A stretch of 64,000 nucleotides of DNA from Myoxocephalus aenaeus (lineage: Eukaryota; Chordata; Actinopteri; Perciformes; Cottidae), in NCBI GenBank assembly GCA_038501785.1, contig JBAMJR010000009.1, forward strand, positions 6,316,001-6,380,000, read 5' to 3'. The notes under the pieces are model-generated. The model was not told the origin of the DNA. It saw only the letters and a list, made by a program, of their open reading frames with translations, and did not search any database. A program made the position numbers and the translations under genes. Below are positions 21,933-34,520 of the stretch, one piece after another (position 1 is the first letter of the stretch; each line of letters opens with the position of its first letter).

Positions 21933-21995
21933 AAGACAAACTTGGAAGCCTATCAGCTAACATAACGTTAGCTGATAGGCTTCCAAGTTTGTCTT
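21933..21995. repeat. Perfect 29-bp inverted repeat, 5-nt loop
   Basis: The arm at 21933-21961 (AAGACAAACTTGG ... TCAGCTAAC) is repeated exactly in reverse complement at 21967-21995, around ATAAC. There is no TIR element outside it and no A/T-rich flank. The stem is too perfect and the loop too short for a usual pre-miRNA. A template-switch event during replication is the simplest origin. Transcription in either direction would give a strong hairpin RNA. Confidence 0.95.
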
Positions 21996-22317
21996 GCCCA
22001 CAGCTAAAAAATTGGATTTGCGCTGACTTTGACTTTGAGCTGGCCTTTAGCGGGCCAAGGGAAAGGGTTTGTAATATCCTGCTTTTTTTCAGCTGACAAA
22101 TGTCTCGTGAGGTGATCTAGCAAAAGCGGCACATGTACCACTTTCGTCTTAAAGATTTTAATAATATTTCACTCATGGCAATATACCATACACCGTTTAG
22201 CCTACAGCTGCTACTGAATGCAGCAGCACAGCTTTTATTCGGATGCACACATCACATTGATTTGTCATGACATGATCATAATTTTATGATCAAATGCATG
22301 CCAAATGAATGACATTC
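21996..22317. other. Unique sequence, no gene seen
   Basis: Contains a small palindrome TGATCATAA/TTATGATCA around 22273-22292, which is within chance expectation for AT-rich DNA. Confidence 0.5.
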
Positions 22318-22410
22318 CCATAAGCCTCAGCTGTACTTTGTGTTTCGTGTTGATATGAGCATTCCAACACGCTAAATCATGATGGAGAGCATGGTAAACT
22401 TTAAACCAGG
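22318..22410 (+). repeat. Teleost dispersed repeat fragment (CAGCTGTACTTTGTG type)
   Basis: The order CCTCAGCTGTACTTTGTGTT, then GATATGAGCATTCCAACACGC, then GATGGAGAGCATGGTAAAC matches the left part of the repeat at 23493-23688 (CATCAGCTTCAGTTG, GAGCATGCTAATAGTGAGATGG, GTGGTAAACATTATACC). I recall the family as frequent in percomorph genomes. The 3' part is missing here. Confidence 0.65.
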
Positions 22411-23492
22411 AAATATGGGAAAAACTAGAAAATAAAATAAAATAAAATCTTCACTGTCAGGGGTCACCGGAGGAACAGTGAAGCTACGTTGATTGGTAGC
22501 GTTAAGTCATGACTAACACTTCCCTTCCTTCTTAAAGGCTTTAAGCCCAAACTGTGAAACCCCCACTGTAGCATATAGAAAATACACCTTATTGAAACTA
22601 AGCTCTTAATGTCCTCTTCAGCCACTTCAAAGCTGATCAATGCAAATTGATGGGTTTAATACCATACTTAAAATACTGCTGATAAATCCCTATGCATGGC
22701 ATTTATGATTCACAATGCCCATAGTCTCTGATTGTAATGGCTTTCATTCTATATGAGCTTTATATCCATGTTGGGTAAAACCAAAAGGTGATTTTTTCAT
22801 CTGACGGGGAGCTGCTTTACACGTCCTGAAATAACCATTCGAGGAGTGATATTCCATTAGGCATTTAAATGTAATGCCAGCAATCATTTCATCAGAGCGG
22901 ACGACACATTTATCAACCAGTGGGTACTTCATTTTTAAATGAAGCTCCTCATTTCATGGCTATTCTTCTGAATCTTTTTTTCTTCATTTTTTTATAGCCT
23001 CTCCTTCACTATTACTTCCCTTTTGGTTGTTTTATTGAAGCGTGAGGAATAAACACCCGAGGTCATCGTGCTCCAACAGCTCAGATCGGAACCCACGAAG
23101 TCCTGCGAGACTCATATTTACCAGAGTATGTAGCCACAGTATGCTGACTTCAAACATTCACGGGAAACGACAACAACAGATATTACACATGATGTCATTA
23201 CATATATGAGTTGTAGTTGGAACAGAGAATTGATTCCCAATCTGTTTTCATTTTTGAGAATACACCACTCCCTGTGGCGAAGACTTTCGATCACTCTGAG
23301 AAATCAGGTGAAGGCAGGAAATCAGATGACAGGTGGCAACTTTGGTCAATCTGTCTCCTATTTACCCAGGATGCAATGCCATCACTTTGGCAATTCCTCT
23401 GACTTTTCATCTAGCGCCATCATCAGGTCAAATTTTTTATTTGTTCAATACTGTTGGGTTTTCGACCAAGGTTCTCATAACTGATTCCCATT
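22411..23492. other. Unique sequence, no gene seen
   Basis: No exon or well-bounded repeat. A short AAAAT pentamer run is at about 22429-22447. Confidence 0.5.
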
Positions 23493-23688
23493 CCCATCAG
23501 CTTCAGTTGTAGGTTGTGTTTTGTGCAAATATGAGCATGCTAATAGTGAGATGGTGAACGTGGTAAACATTATACCTGCATTCTCATTTTGATGTTGTTC
23601 AGTTGTTAGCACGGCCATGTTAGCATGCTGATGTTAGCATGCCGATGTTAGCGTTTAGCTCAAAGCACGGCCTCACAAAGCGGCTGAA
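23493..23688 (+). repeat. Teleost dispersed repeat with GTTAGCATGC tandem motifs
   Basis: It contains AACGTGGTAAACATTATACC, then TGTTAGCATGCTGATGTTAGC and GCCGATGTTAGCGTTTAGC (about 23618-23658), and ends near AGCACGGCCTCACAAAGC. It is the fuller partner of the fragment at 22318-22410. There is no coding capacity, and the class is unknown to me. Confidence 0.7.
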
Positions 23689-26600
23689 GACCCCTGTCTT
23701 GTAGATATTTGCTTAACTGCTCCCATTTTACTTGTCCTTGGTCTTTGTTATGGACACACACATAGTTTAGAAGCCCGGTCAAGTGAACACAGGGCCAGTT
23801 CATCCATTTTCTGTTGCAGAAATCAATTATTATAATTATATTATAATCATAGGTTTCTTTCAATACGGCGAAGAATTCATCTTTCTTATTAGATGTTTCA
23901 GATGTTAAGTCAGGAACATTCCACTCATGTTTGTGCATGTCAAAAAGACATGCACAGTTTACCTTCACTTTTAAAGCCATTGTGAGTATTATTATTTTGT
24001 AATGGAAGTATATATTTCTTTCGAGAAATAGTTTAACTTTCCAAATTTGCAATTAAACTGGTGGGTACAAAACAGCTGAGAAAATAATACAACGGTGTTA
24101 AAATAATGACTTTTCTTTCAATATAACGCGTCCACGGCCAGAACGTGGATGCCGGTGGTTTTGCCTCATTTTTCCCAGATGAAAATCCACACAGGTTAAA
24201 GTGGGCTGGACTCCCTGACTCACAGTACAGTAACAGGTCCCAGCTTCCCAGCAGTTGGGAGTTGAAGTGGCACTGCTTTCTGTGGACACAGTGGAGCATG
24301 AAAAGCTCTCTCCCCAGGCTGCCGGCACGCAAGAATGTCAGAGAGGACGAGTGTGTTCTGTCTGGCCGCATGGTGCCACAGGAGAGGCGTCGTGTTGGAG
24401 AGAGTCGGGTCAGCATGCGGAACAAACGCACAGCGAAGGGGCTCTCGAGCATTACTGCAACAGGCCAGCCACAACAGGATTGGCGGGGTGTTCGCTCTGC
24501 ACACTCTGATCAACGGGACATTTGATTGCACCGAGTCATTTCTCGCCACGTTTCACTAAAGCCAAGTTTACACTGAGGAGAAGCGGACAAGTAGCTGCAC
24601 ACCTGGCACACACAGATGTCTGAGGGTGCTGTAACAAATTGGACTCGTGCAAACTCTTGCTATTTTATTTTATTTGAGAGTTAATTAGAAGTGACAATGC
24701 AATTGAAACATTCTGGTTTAGAATGAGAGACGGTATTATAATTCAATTTAGCTCAGGTCTAGTTGTCATGTCATCACTTAACCCCGCCGTGGACAAAAAG
24801 GCAAAGCTTCTGCCGCATACGAAAGCATTATCAAGATGGTCTGTTACTGGCATGTCAAAGTTCACCAAAGTTGAATTTGAGGATTACGATTTGGGCGAAG
24901 TAACTTTATCCGACAAGATAATCTGCTGGTAAATTAATAGATTTATTTTTGCTCTTTTAATTGCTGGTGTGACCAGTCTCATGGACTTAAGCAGACACAT
25001 AAAGATGAAAAGATACTCTTCTAGTTTCCCCCAGTAGCTATATGTAGCTATCCCCAGTTACCAATGGAAGTTATATGCAGTTACCATCCACAGTATTGAA
25101 CATGTTAAACGGTCGAAGAAGCAAAGTAACTTAAGTCCAAAAGGCGCTAATACATGGTGGGAATCTGTCAAACTACTGTAACTAACTGACAACGGCTGTT
25201 AAGGAGGAATATGGCATGCGGATGAGAGGGCGGTTTAACATTTCCTAACTCTCTTGCACACTTAATGTGCCGTTAGTTGAGCTGCTGCGTGACAACAATG
25301 GCATTTAAAGTGTCAAAAACTCACTTGCTAAGCAGATTGTTGGTATTAGAGAATTCTCCAAAATTATCTTGATCGTCTGTAGAATTCGACATGGACTGAC
25401 TCCATGACGAATGCACTGAAAGACAAGGAAACACTCGTGCGCAAAATGTTTGACCAGCACTCTCCCAAGGAATTATGTTCATACCTGGTGATTTCACTTT
25501 ACTTGTGACAGACGCTGTAAATAAAAATAAATAAAAAATGTAACCCATAACATCAGTCAGTGCTCCCGTTGCCGTTGTTGCCGCTGTAAGTTCCTGGATA
25601 TAACGATCCATGTATCTCGATGAAGGTCGGTAAGATTAAATAAAGCAAGGCAAAAATGACAAGAAGGACAAGAAAACTGGTGACGCAAAAGAAGTTTGTG
25701 AACCACTGCTCTGTGGGACGACAGGGTTTCTAATCTCTTGCGAGTCCACGGAACTTGTGTGTGACGGCTATGGTTTGGTTGTAAATGGGTCATGTGGACA
25801 AGCCAGATACAAAACCAAAGTAAACTTTTCCATTATGGCTCAGAGTGTGTGATCACACCCCGCTGCCCGAGCTCTAAAAGTAAGAAACACGAGGGACTCG
25901 GCTGAAGAGAACAGGTTTTTTTTCCTCCTGATTGGCAGGCTACAAGCTCCTGAGTCATACCCATGATACATTTCAATTGGATTAAACCCACAGCACCTCC
26001 ACCACTCTCCTCGGGAGTTGTTCTGTGAGGTAAGGACTCAACATTATTGCAGGTAAAGCGTTATTCCATAAATGATGCAAATACAGGCACGTGAGAGGGG
26101 ACAGCTATCCCGTTAATCCATGATTTGTTTTTGTTCGATTCTCTCGTTTCCCTGTCTGTGCAAACGGCCCGGAGCTCAGAGGAGTCTGAGAAAAAGATAT
26201 CATGTGTGTCTGTTCCTCGAAGGCTCTTTACTGAACCTGACTATACGCCATCTGGGTCATGTTGATGATTAATGAGGAAGGCCACAGTACTTTCTCACAT
26301 ATTGACACATTGTTTGCATCTGCATATCAAAATATATACAGACTCTCAGTGTAAACAGGTGTATAGGCTTGCCTTTGGATTGATTTTTAGCATCAGCCTT
26401 TATTCCTGCCTCGAAGTTTCACACCGCTTATCCCATGGTTCCTGTTCTTTCTTTCTTTTTTTAAAAAGGAGGCTTAGGGGAAATGTCACTCTTGGTTCAC
26501 ATGCACAATCTCCTCAGTTATGGGACAGTGGACACCGCAAGCTTTTGGGCTCAAACATCCCTTCATCCATGACCTGAGAACAATCCTCCCATCTCCACCT

Positions 26601-26850
26601 TCACCCAGCAGACAGCCGAGAGGATAGCAGGCCGGCTCAGCCACAGAGTCCTGACTCTGCTCTCGGGCTTCTCATGTGCTCATTTTTTCTCTCCTCCACA
26701 CTGGCTTACAAACACGAGACCAGCTTATTCACCAGCAAGCCTTTTCCTCGTGTCCACCAGATTTTGTTTAATTCAGTGTGGAATAGTATTGGCGTTATTG
26801 CTGTTAAAGGAACAGATGATTTTTTTCTTCTTCTTTAAAAAAAATATTCC

Positions 26851-26852
<2 letters not shown>
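23689..26852. other. Unique sequence, possible conserved regulatory block
   Basis: Stretch 24130-24560 is GC-rich and open in several frames on both strands at once, which argues against any one being real. No domain seen. The frame at 23660-24052 on the minus strand (130 codons) also shows no family signature. Confidence 0.4.

Positions 26853-26891
<39 letters not shown>
26853..26891. repeat. (AT)n microsatellite, 39 bp
   Basis: A pure AT tract preceded by a T-rich then A-rich run. Confidence 0.96.
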
Positions 26892-26895
<4 letters not shown>

Positions 26896-28062
26896 CTCTC
26901 CATGTAGAGTAAGGTCACGTCAGGGTTTGTTTGTTTGACTTGAAATTATGTCTTTTATGGCACAACTAACCATTTGTCCATTCAGCTCTAATATCAATAA
27001 CTCTGTGCCTCTGAGAGTGAAGTAAGTTCAAACTGCGGTATCGGACTCTTAATGTATAATGTATGAGACCATGCAAGATGCAGCTTTTATTAAGGAGCCG
27101 CCAACGGCATTATTTATCAACTGTGTACTGAGTCATCATGCCGAGAAGACAACACCCCCCGCCATCCCTCACTTTCTCTGGGTTCGCTGATTTAGTTCTA
27201 CACACATCACTACTGAAGGCTGAGCTTAATTTATCTATTGAAAAAATTATTCTAAAACCCCCCTCAAAAAAATGGAAGAAGCTTGGCAAAACCTGAACAC
27301 CAGTCCATCACCCCCACATTGTTCTGCTATTTACGATCAACGCAAATAATAAAATAAAGCAGATTTAAATTAAAATGGACAAATATCAGGTAAATGTACT
27401 TTTTATATTTATTTATTTTAGCTGTAAGAGATAAACGGCTCATTGAATGAGCCCTGGCTTAACTTAGCTCTCAAACTAAACTTTAAAGAAGTAGTGAGGC
27501 TGCAGGCCCGGCTGGAGTATTGGTGAACCTTGCGTGCCATAACATTCTCGCTGATGGTCCCGTTTGCTTATGTGGGTCATGTGGAGGCATCAGAGACTGC
27601 TGCATAACCAGTGCACGTGCACTTTAACACACTTCACTATTATAACAGATACGGATGTATTTGCGCTCCAGTGTCTGTTTTATTCGTACCACTGAAACGT
27701 CAGGGCGATGTCAGTGTTTGGTATTTAACGTCTGCCGATCGCAGTGCACAGGAACTTCTTCTGTCACCACTGTGACTTTTTCACAGCCGGGAAAGTCGCA
27801 CTGCGAACTGTTTCTCTCCACCTACGTCGGCGCAGTGCAGACAAGCCTCCTCTCTGGGGACCGTCGAAAAGCCATTCTGGGAAATGCAGGAAATCGCTAC
27901 TTGAAGAACAAGTAGATGAAGCAACTTCAGGGAACATGGTGTCCACCAAAAAAAAAAGAAGAAAAAAAAAGAAGTAAATTACAACACTTCATCACTCCTG
28001 GGACACACTGAACATCACAAATTGATGATATCTAACAGTGTGAGAGTATCTGCAGGTGTTCT
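26892..28062. other. Unique sequence, no gene seen
   Basis: Holds the 49-bp repeat member at 27545-27593 and an A/G-rich run AAAAAAAAAAGAAG-type at 27949-27975. No exon found. Confidence 0.5.
27545..27593 (+). repeat. 49-bp repeat, copy B (partner at 1576-1624)
   Basis: Ungapped match at about 80 percent to 1576-1624, including the identical start TTCTCGCTGATGGT. Confidence 0.45.
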
Positions 28063-28083
28063 CCCCCCCCCCCCCCCCCCCCC
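28063..28083. repeat. (C)21 homopolymer
   Basis: A run of 21 C, prone to length error in sequencing. The flanks GTGTTCT and ATTTCACC are ordinary. Confidence 0.95.
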
Positions 28084-30328
28084 ATTTCACCTCAGTCAGT
28101 AATGCATTGCATTAACCTGGATCTCCCATTTTATTTTTATTTTTTTCCAACAAGTGGAGATAAACCACATTCTACCGAGACTACATTTCATTTTCAAGTG
28201 GTTTGTAGATAATTTCTCTAAGAGCTCCCGGTTATGCCTCGCCGCTGCAGTGATGGCTCCATTAACGCCAGCGGGCCCATTTAACCTAGTTACCGCTCAA
28301 ACAGCAAATGAATGTTTCACTTCGGTGTTCATGAGAGCCCTGGCGTCACATTTCAGGGCTTGGTGAGATTAATGGCATCAGTCCTAATGTGGTAACATCT
28401 ACCTCTGTCTCAAGGAGGGAGAACACCAGCCCTCCAATATGTGACCAACATTTCACGGTTCTCCAGCCGCTTTCTTTCAAGGACACACGGCAGAGGGAAG
28501 CGCCGCAGCCGCTCGGAGCTAATGGACCTTGAATATGGAATGTTCCAAAAGAGTGCGCTCTTCACTGTGGCAGGCCCTGATTACAGAAGTGACAGTCTGG
28601 ACATCCAGAAGAATTACTGTGATTGTTCTGCCGGAGTCAAAGGAAAGGGGAGGGCCCGCGGGATAAATCACTCTTTATCTAGTCTATCAGATGATTCCAT
28701 AGTGCGTATAGCAATAACAATTTCTCCTTGAGGACCCTTGAGTAGTGTGTGCTGCACTTACACAACTCTGGGCAGATCTTTTTTATTTATTTGTTGTACA
28801 AGATGCAGTTGAGAGCCCCATAAGAAAGAGAAGATTACATCAGAGCTCCACACCGGCTTTTCTTTTTTAATCTGCATGAGCTTTGATTTTTGCCTTATCG
28901 ACGCCCGTAGTTTCACTCGCATCTCCTGCAACACTTTCCCTTGTGTGGGCTTTTGAATGATCCATTGATGGACGAGAGAGTGAACGTTTACGTTGACAAG
29001 AAACAAACAAGTCATGTTGAAGCCTCGCCAATGCAAGCGGGTTTCCTTGCTCCTATTAAATGACTGCTCGACTTGAGTGTCAACAAGCTTGCAGCTCTGC
29101 AGATCAGTCACTCCCCTCCGGCCCTCTCAGACATTACTGGGAATGAAGCATCTATTCAAAAGTAAGCCCAACAAAACACTTCCTCACAAATTCACAAGCA
29201 GACTTTTTGGGGGTTATTTGATCTTGATGCCTCTATATGACCTTCATTAGTAAACCATCATCAAGAACATTGGCGATTTCACATTGTCCAGGAGGACCTG
29301 TACATTGATTTCGGCCGAAAGTTTCCATTTGCAGGTGCTGGTGGCCAGTGGGCGGGAAAAAAGCTGCAGCCATGGTGGCGTGATGGATGGGTGCGTAACA
29401 GGTCTGACTTTCATGCAGGAGACTAGACTTTACGTCCAGTCACAGACCAATTATGAATAATACAAATGTCTTTAGCGTTTTAGCTGCCGAACCACACAAT
29501 GACCATGACAAATCTACAGTCCGGGACTGGACCGATACATTATTGATTTACCATTATCATTGCAAAAAATGTTGGCATTGGAATTAAAAACTGTACTGAG
29601 TGAGACAAGTGTCATTTAACACAACAGTAATGATTGAATGAAATGGTTCGAAGAAACCACGACTTCCTCTTCCAGTCGGTACGCTGTGTCAGTATCAGGA
29701 TGCAGGTTTTCCTCGGTGCCAATGTAAGAGCGGAGCCAGAAAGAGCTCTGCGCCTTGAAGTCTTGAAGGACACGGCGTAAGCCCTGCGCCTTGTGAGCCA
29801 GGTCATGCGTGCTCCCTGATATACTTTTTTCATCCCGTCGGCGATTGCGCGGATTACAAATGTCCTTTTTTGTTTGTGACGGGCAGAATGTCATTCTTTT
29901 GTTCCCCTCCCTCAACCTCAAACACGGCGCGTCGCCGGTCCGCCAGCAACCCTCCCACCTCATTGTTTTACCCAGCCACTTCAAAAAAGGCAATGCATAG
30001 TCAACTCCCCTCCTGAGATGAGGTCAAACACATACAGAGCAATGCCCACCGCTCTGTTTATTACCATAAATGTCAGTGGGCCTCTTCATCCCATACACAC
30101 TTTTATTACACCGGTGGAAATGTCAAACGTATTTGCAAGTCATAACACCGTGACGGCCCCGAGGCTGAGGAAAAATAATGTTGTTTTTTTACATCTGCTC
30201 TTTGTTCAGAAAGCCTGAATCACGAAAACTAACCGGGGGGAGGGGGGGTGTAGCGGTGAGATCGGTCTACCAATGACAGTTCTCTCTACAGTCAGAGCTT
30301 GCGCAAGAAGGTGGAACGTGAGGGAGAT
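28084..30328. other. Unique sequence, possible conserved regulatory block
   Basis: Stretch 28150-28740 is repeat-free with many homeodomain-like cores (GAGATTAATGG, CCATTAACGCC). No splice-bounded exon seen. Confidence 0.4.
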
Positions 30329-30521
30329 ACCATTTCCGAAACTTGTAAGGGGGTAATAACTATTTTCCCGGACGTACCATTTCCAAAACTTGTTAGGGGG
30401 TAATAACTATTTTCCCCGACGTTGCAAAATCCCGGACGTTTTTGGAATCCCTGCCGGACGCTTTTTTTTAGGTCTCGAAAAGAGGACATGTTCGGGAAAA
30501 AGAGGACGTCTGGTCACCCTA
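30329..30521 (-). mobile_element. Repeat starting TAGGGTGACCAGACG (copy 2, reversed)
   Basis: Read on the minus strand from 30521 it matches 14502-14660 nearly base for base, with the same order of CCTCTTTTTCCC, GAGACCTAAAAAAA, CAGGGATTCCAAAAACG and TTTTGGAAATGGTACG. It carries two tandem 47-bp subunits (30329-30375 and 30376-30422), where copy 1 has one and a part. The outer terminus CTA at 30521 abuts GCATACAGG; no target duplication found. Confidence 0.75.
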
Positions 30522-33099
30522 GCATACAGGGATACGTCCTGGCGGGATACAGTAGCAACGCGGCCGCCGCACAATTGCTGCTCTTCTCCCTGCTTGGTTC
30601 GGCCTCAGTGCTGCGTAAGCTCTCGGAGAGCCAAGGCGGCGTCTCTCTCTCTTCGTGCATAATGATAACTCCGGAGCGCATAAATTGAATTTGTTTCCTG
30701 ACACTGTTCCTGCAGTTTTCTTTTTGCATGTTGTCAACACTGTGGCAGTGGCTCGGATCTCTGGCATGGGGCCGGTCAGAGAGGCTTATTAAGGGTGACA
30801 CGGTGGTGAGAGAGCACTGCTGACGCGACTCGTTCAGATGTCGTTGGCATTCTTCGCTGCGTGGGCCTTGTGATGGCGTCAGAATTTAAAGCTGTGAGCT
30901 GGTGGTCATTGCAGACGGTGAGGTGGAGTATGACATCCACCTGATGCCAACGCCAGGTGTGGTGACCTTACTATGCTACGCCCTATGCTGTAATATATGG
31001 GGGACGCTCAAGACCACCGTCCAAAATAAATGACAAACAAAAAGGGAACAGAATTAACCGGACCATAAACATGTCTTCTAACTGAGTCCTCTTTAACAAC
31101 CCAAAACAAATATTCTGTTTACCCTCACCGATCACTGCCAGCCTTTTATAAATCAAAATGTTACATTCAAGGTCATATTTACTCACCACACTGTCGCAGA
31201 GTTGACCCACATCACATTTTCAGTCCAAAAACCGATCCGCTTTGTGTCCTGCGTACAACGGAAAAGGTAGCTAGCTAACAGTGGCGATACACGTTAGCTA
31301 GCTGGCTAGATGTAGTATTCAAATGTAACTGGCCATTGGAATTTTGCATTTCAATCTGTGTTTTGTATTTATTAGAGTTATTGAGCATAATTAGATATAA
31401 AAGTAACTAGTTTTGTAAATTACCAATAAAATATGTTTTTAGCTGAATCTAACCAGTTGGCAATACCTCTACAGCCCACTAGATGGCACTCTGAGCCCAA
31501 TTTAGGAGCAGTTTGTGTAACTTTTGCCAAGTAAGTTCTGACATTGTAAACATTGATCTCACATGACTGTCAGCGGCTATTGTTCATGCATTAGAATCAT
31601 TGCATTAATTTGTCGTCTTCTCCGGGGAGCATGAATCATGGCCGATGCTCGCAGAAATAAAGAAGAGAATGGAGATGGTTTCAGGAATTTGTTTAAACTT
31701 TCCCACTTGGTGTTAGTGTATTTTCAGAACAATGGGGGTTTCTTTTTGGGAATATCAAGCTATGGGACATTTTTCGCACGGGTTTACTTTGGTGTGAGTT
31801 AAAAGCCCGGTACGTCTCATACGAGAGGATAAAAAGGGGCTATCAGACCCCAAGGGACACTGTTCATTGTTCATTGGACAGAAAATCCCTCCCGGTTTGA
31901 TGGACCCCATGAGGTCTTCTTTTGGGAAAAAGAAGTGTACGGTAGTCAACTACGAAAGACAAATACTTTTTTGATCCAGTTTGAATTGTGCCATGAATTT
32001 ACACGTAATGTTTCCCATGTTTCTTCTTTATGTCGTAGTATTGTTCAGTTTTGTGTCTCTCTTGCACAACGTCACTGGTGCAACAAAGTCTTTTCATAGT
32101 CTTCAGTTTTACAACAAAATGCTACTTTCTTGACATGCAAAATTATCATTTAAATTTACAAACATACACGTTTTAAAATGTTTAAAAAAATGAATACAGG
32201 ATCAAATGTGTTTTTTGCCTGTAGCTGTTGACTACCATATGTTTTTTTTTTTCTGAAATAAGGTCCCATTGTGGAAGGGGCTTGATTTTACCTCTTTTTA
32301 GTAACCTTGGAAAGAGAGAATTTTTAACAGTATGCGTACATAAGCTCTTCGTTAACATTAATACCAAGTGTCAGTCAAGAGCAGCATTAAAAAACATGAA
32401 CACAGGACTAACCGATGCGAGCGGCTAAATTAGGAGGCGTACGCGTCCGCGGCCCCGAAACGGAGCGGATGAGATCTTTTCAGCCAGAAAGATGTCACAG
32501 TTTCTTTAAATAGAACTTTCCTTTCCACCCTTTGCAGCGATCCCACAGACAGAAGGGTAGCGGCAGGGAGGCAGAGGGAGCGTCGACGAGAGGGAGACGG
32601 AGAGGGGCTGCAGACCAGAGGAACAGCTGTTTCCCCCGCTGACTTTCGAGTCATCGTTGTGGATGCTCTGATAAATAAATGGGAGTAAATAATGCTCTTT
32701 GTTCGCGGCGACAGTTCAGCTTTTGTTTTCGTCCAATGTGCTCGAGGCGCTGTGGATTTTAGATGCTGGGGAAAAAAACAACGCACTCAATAAAATCTAT
32801 TTCTGAAGACACATTACATCACTAGTACAGGCAATGTAATGTAAAAACCATGCCCGGAAATTGTCCATGTCGGAAATTTGTTATTCTAATTTTTTTTCTT
32901 CCTTTTTTCTCCACAACCATCTGTCGTCCCACAGAAATGATCTTGTGACCCCCCGTGGAGGTCGGCAGTGGAATTATCTTTTTATTTGTTTTGCTGCAAT
33001 GTTGCCGGTGTTACTGTGATCCACACATCTAATGCGTTCTACAATGTTTCCTTCTGGTGTTCACATCTCCACACGGCTGCACACTTGGTCCATGCATGT
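30522..33099. other. Unique sequence, possible regulatory block
   Basis: Contains an 11-bp inverted repeat, AGCTAGCTAAC/GTTAGCTAGCT, at 31269-31303 and the CTCF-like site at 31476-31490. Stretch 32430-32790 is GC-rich with several CpG and no repeat. No exon recognised. Confidence 0.4.
31476..31490 (+). promoter_or_regulatory. CTCF-like core motif
   Basis: CCACTAGATGGCACT fits all 15 positions of CCASYAGRKGGCRSY. The flank (CTACAGC before, CTGAGCCC after) resembles the 3' end of a fish repeat whose end has a CACTAGATGNC phrase (compare 41097-41108), so the site may be repeat-derived. Same orientation as the one at 13220-13234. Confidence 0.5.
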
Positions 33100-33844
33100 G
33101 AATGAGACTGAAAATATCCTCTTCCCAGATGAGTTTTTCTCTGAATCTGAAAAAGTTTCTTCACTTTTATTTGCCCTTGCGATCTTATTGTTTGGCATTT
33201 TTAATTCATGCAGAAGAACATAACCTTTTGTTTTTTACATATTTATTATTCTACAGCATTTTATTTTTGTCATTCAACTGCTTCCACATTTTTCAAACTT
33301 CATTTGAACATAAAATAAAAACCTTTTGGCTTATTTAGGACATATTTAGGACACTTTTCTCATTCATACTTTCATAAACATTCAACATCTTCTGTCGTCA
33401 CTCAAATGCATGGATGGAATGTTCAAATTGGACACTTTTTCACAGTTTTTATTTGCATTTTATACCGCCATCTACTCAATCACACATATGCCTAGAAACT
33501 CCATTTAAACTTCAAAATGTTCATTATCTTTCATACATTCGGGATATTTTTTTACTTCCTAATACCATTTAAACTCCTCAAAATAATAACATTTCCCTAA
33601 AGCTTGGTAAAATTGCCACCTTTAAAATCTTGTAAAAATTTTCACTCTTCATATATCATTGTAGGTGAACGTGTGCTCATTCATGCGTACATTCACTGCA
33701 AAGAGTTGCAGGTGCTGCCGGGGCAGCGTGGGGACGAGAGGAGCGCCTCCACTCCATCACTACGAGATCAACTCATATCGCAGTTAACTTTGATTGCAGC
33801 TGGATGAGACGCAGCTGATTGAGAAGAGCTAATCAGTGCAGTCT

Positions 33845-33879
<35 letters not shown>

Positions 33880-34520
33880 ATTCATGTTCAGGCCTTTTCT
33901 CTTCTTATTTATAGTTTGAGCTCAAAACTCCCGTCAAGCCTCGCAATGTTCCACATCTTTCTTGCGTTACTGGTGGTTTTCAATGTTTAAAGATTTTAAA
34001 TGGTTTCAGACGGCTGAAGCTGGAACTGTCTGAAAAACTAGGGTTGGGCTTAGTTATTCAAATCAAATAAGTGCTAATAGTTAAACTTTCGTCAGGACTG
34101 AGACCTCAGTTTTTTTCCTTTTCCCCCCCAAAAATAAATAATAATAATTAAATTAAACCTCAACTCCTTCTCAGGACACTTAAACTCTTCAAACTCCCGT
34201 TTGGGCTTCTGTCGTCGCACGCTATTTCTTCATCCCTTTTCCAACTATTCATATTGCTTCAGCTGCTATTTCGTGCAAGTTCTTATCCACTGATTCATAC
34301 GCCATTCAAACCATAAAATATTCCACATCTTTCATACATTAGGAATATTCCAAAGCTTTTTGACATCATGGGAATTTAAAGCCAGCAATACAGTTGAGCT
34401 TCAGACGTTCAAATAACTTTAATAACATATTCTGCGTTTTTCAAACATTATTATATTCAAATTTTAAATAATTCCTTCATCGTCCTACAACTGAAATGTG
34501 TGACTTTTAAACATCCGTTC
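33100..34520. repeat. Degenerate CATTC/AAACTTC-rich repeat tract
   Basis: Phrases such as CATTCATACTTTCATA, CTTTCATACATTC, CATTTAAACTCC and CCACATCTTTC recur at irregular spacing (for example 33361, 33529, 33565, 34321-34340) through about 1.4 kb of strand-biased, pyrimidine-rich DNA. I recall similar long degenerate arrays in cichlids and other percomorphs. There is no fixed period. The interval 33640-34160 is less typical and includes a CA tract. Confidence 0.4.
33846..33876. repeat. (AC)n microsatellite, 31 bp
   Basis: An uninterrupted AC run within the pyrimidine-rich stretch. Confidence 0.95.

Noticed and set aside
21933..21995. Candidate microRNA precursor
   Set aside because: The stem is completely paired and the loop is 5 nt, unlike normal pre-miRNAs. 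No small-RNA evidence is available.
24033..24549. Several overlapping 75-139-codon frames on both strands
   Set aside because: They are mutually overlapping, without domains, and lie in a stop-poor block, so none can be preferred.
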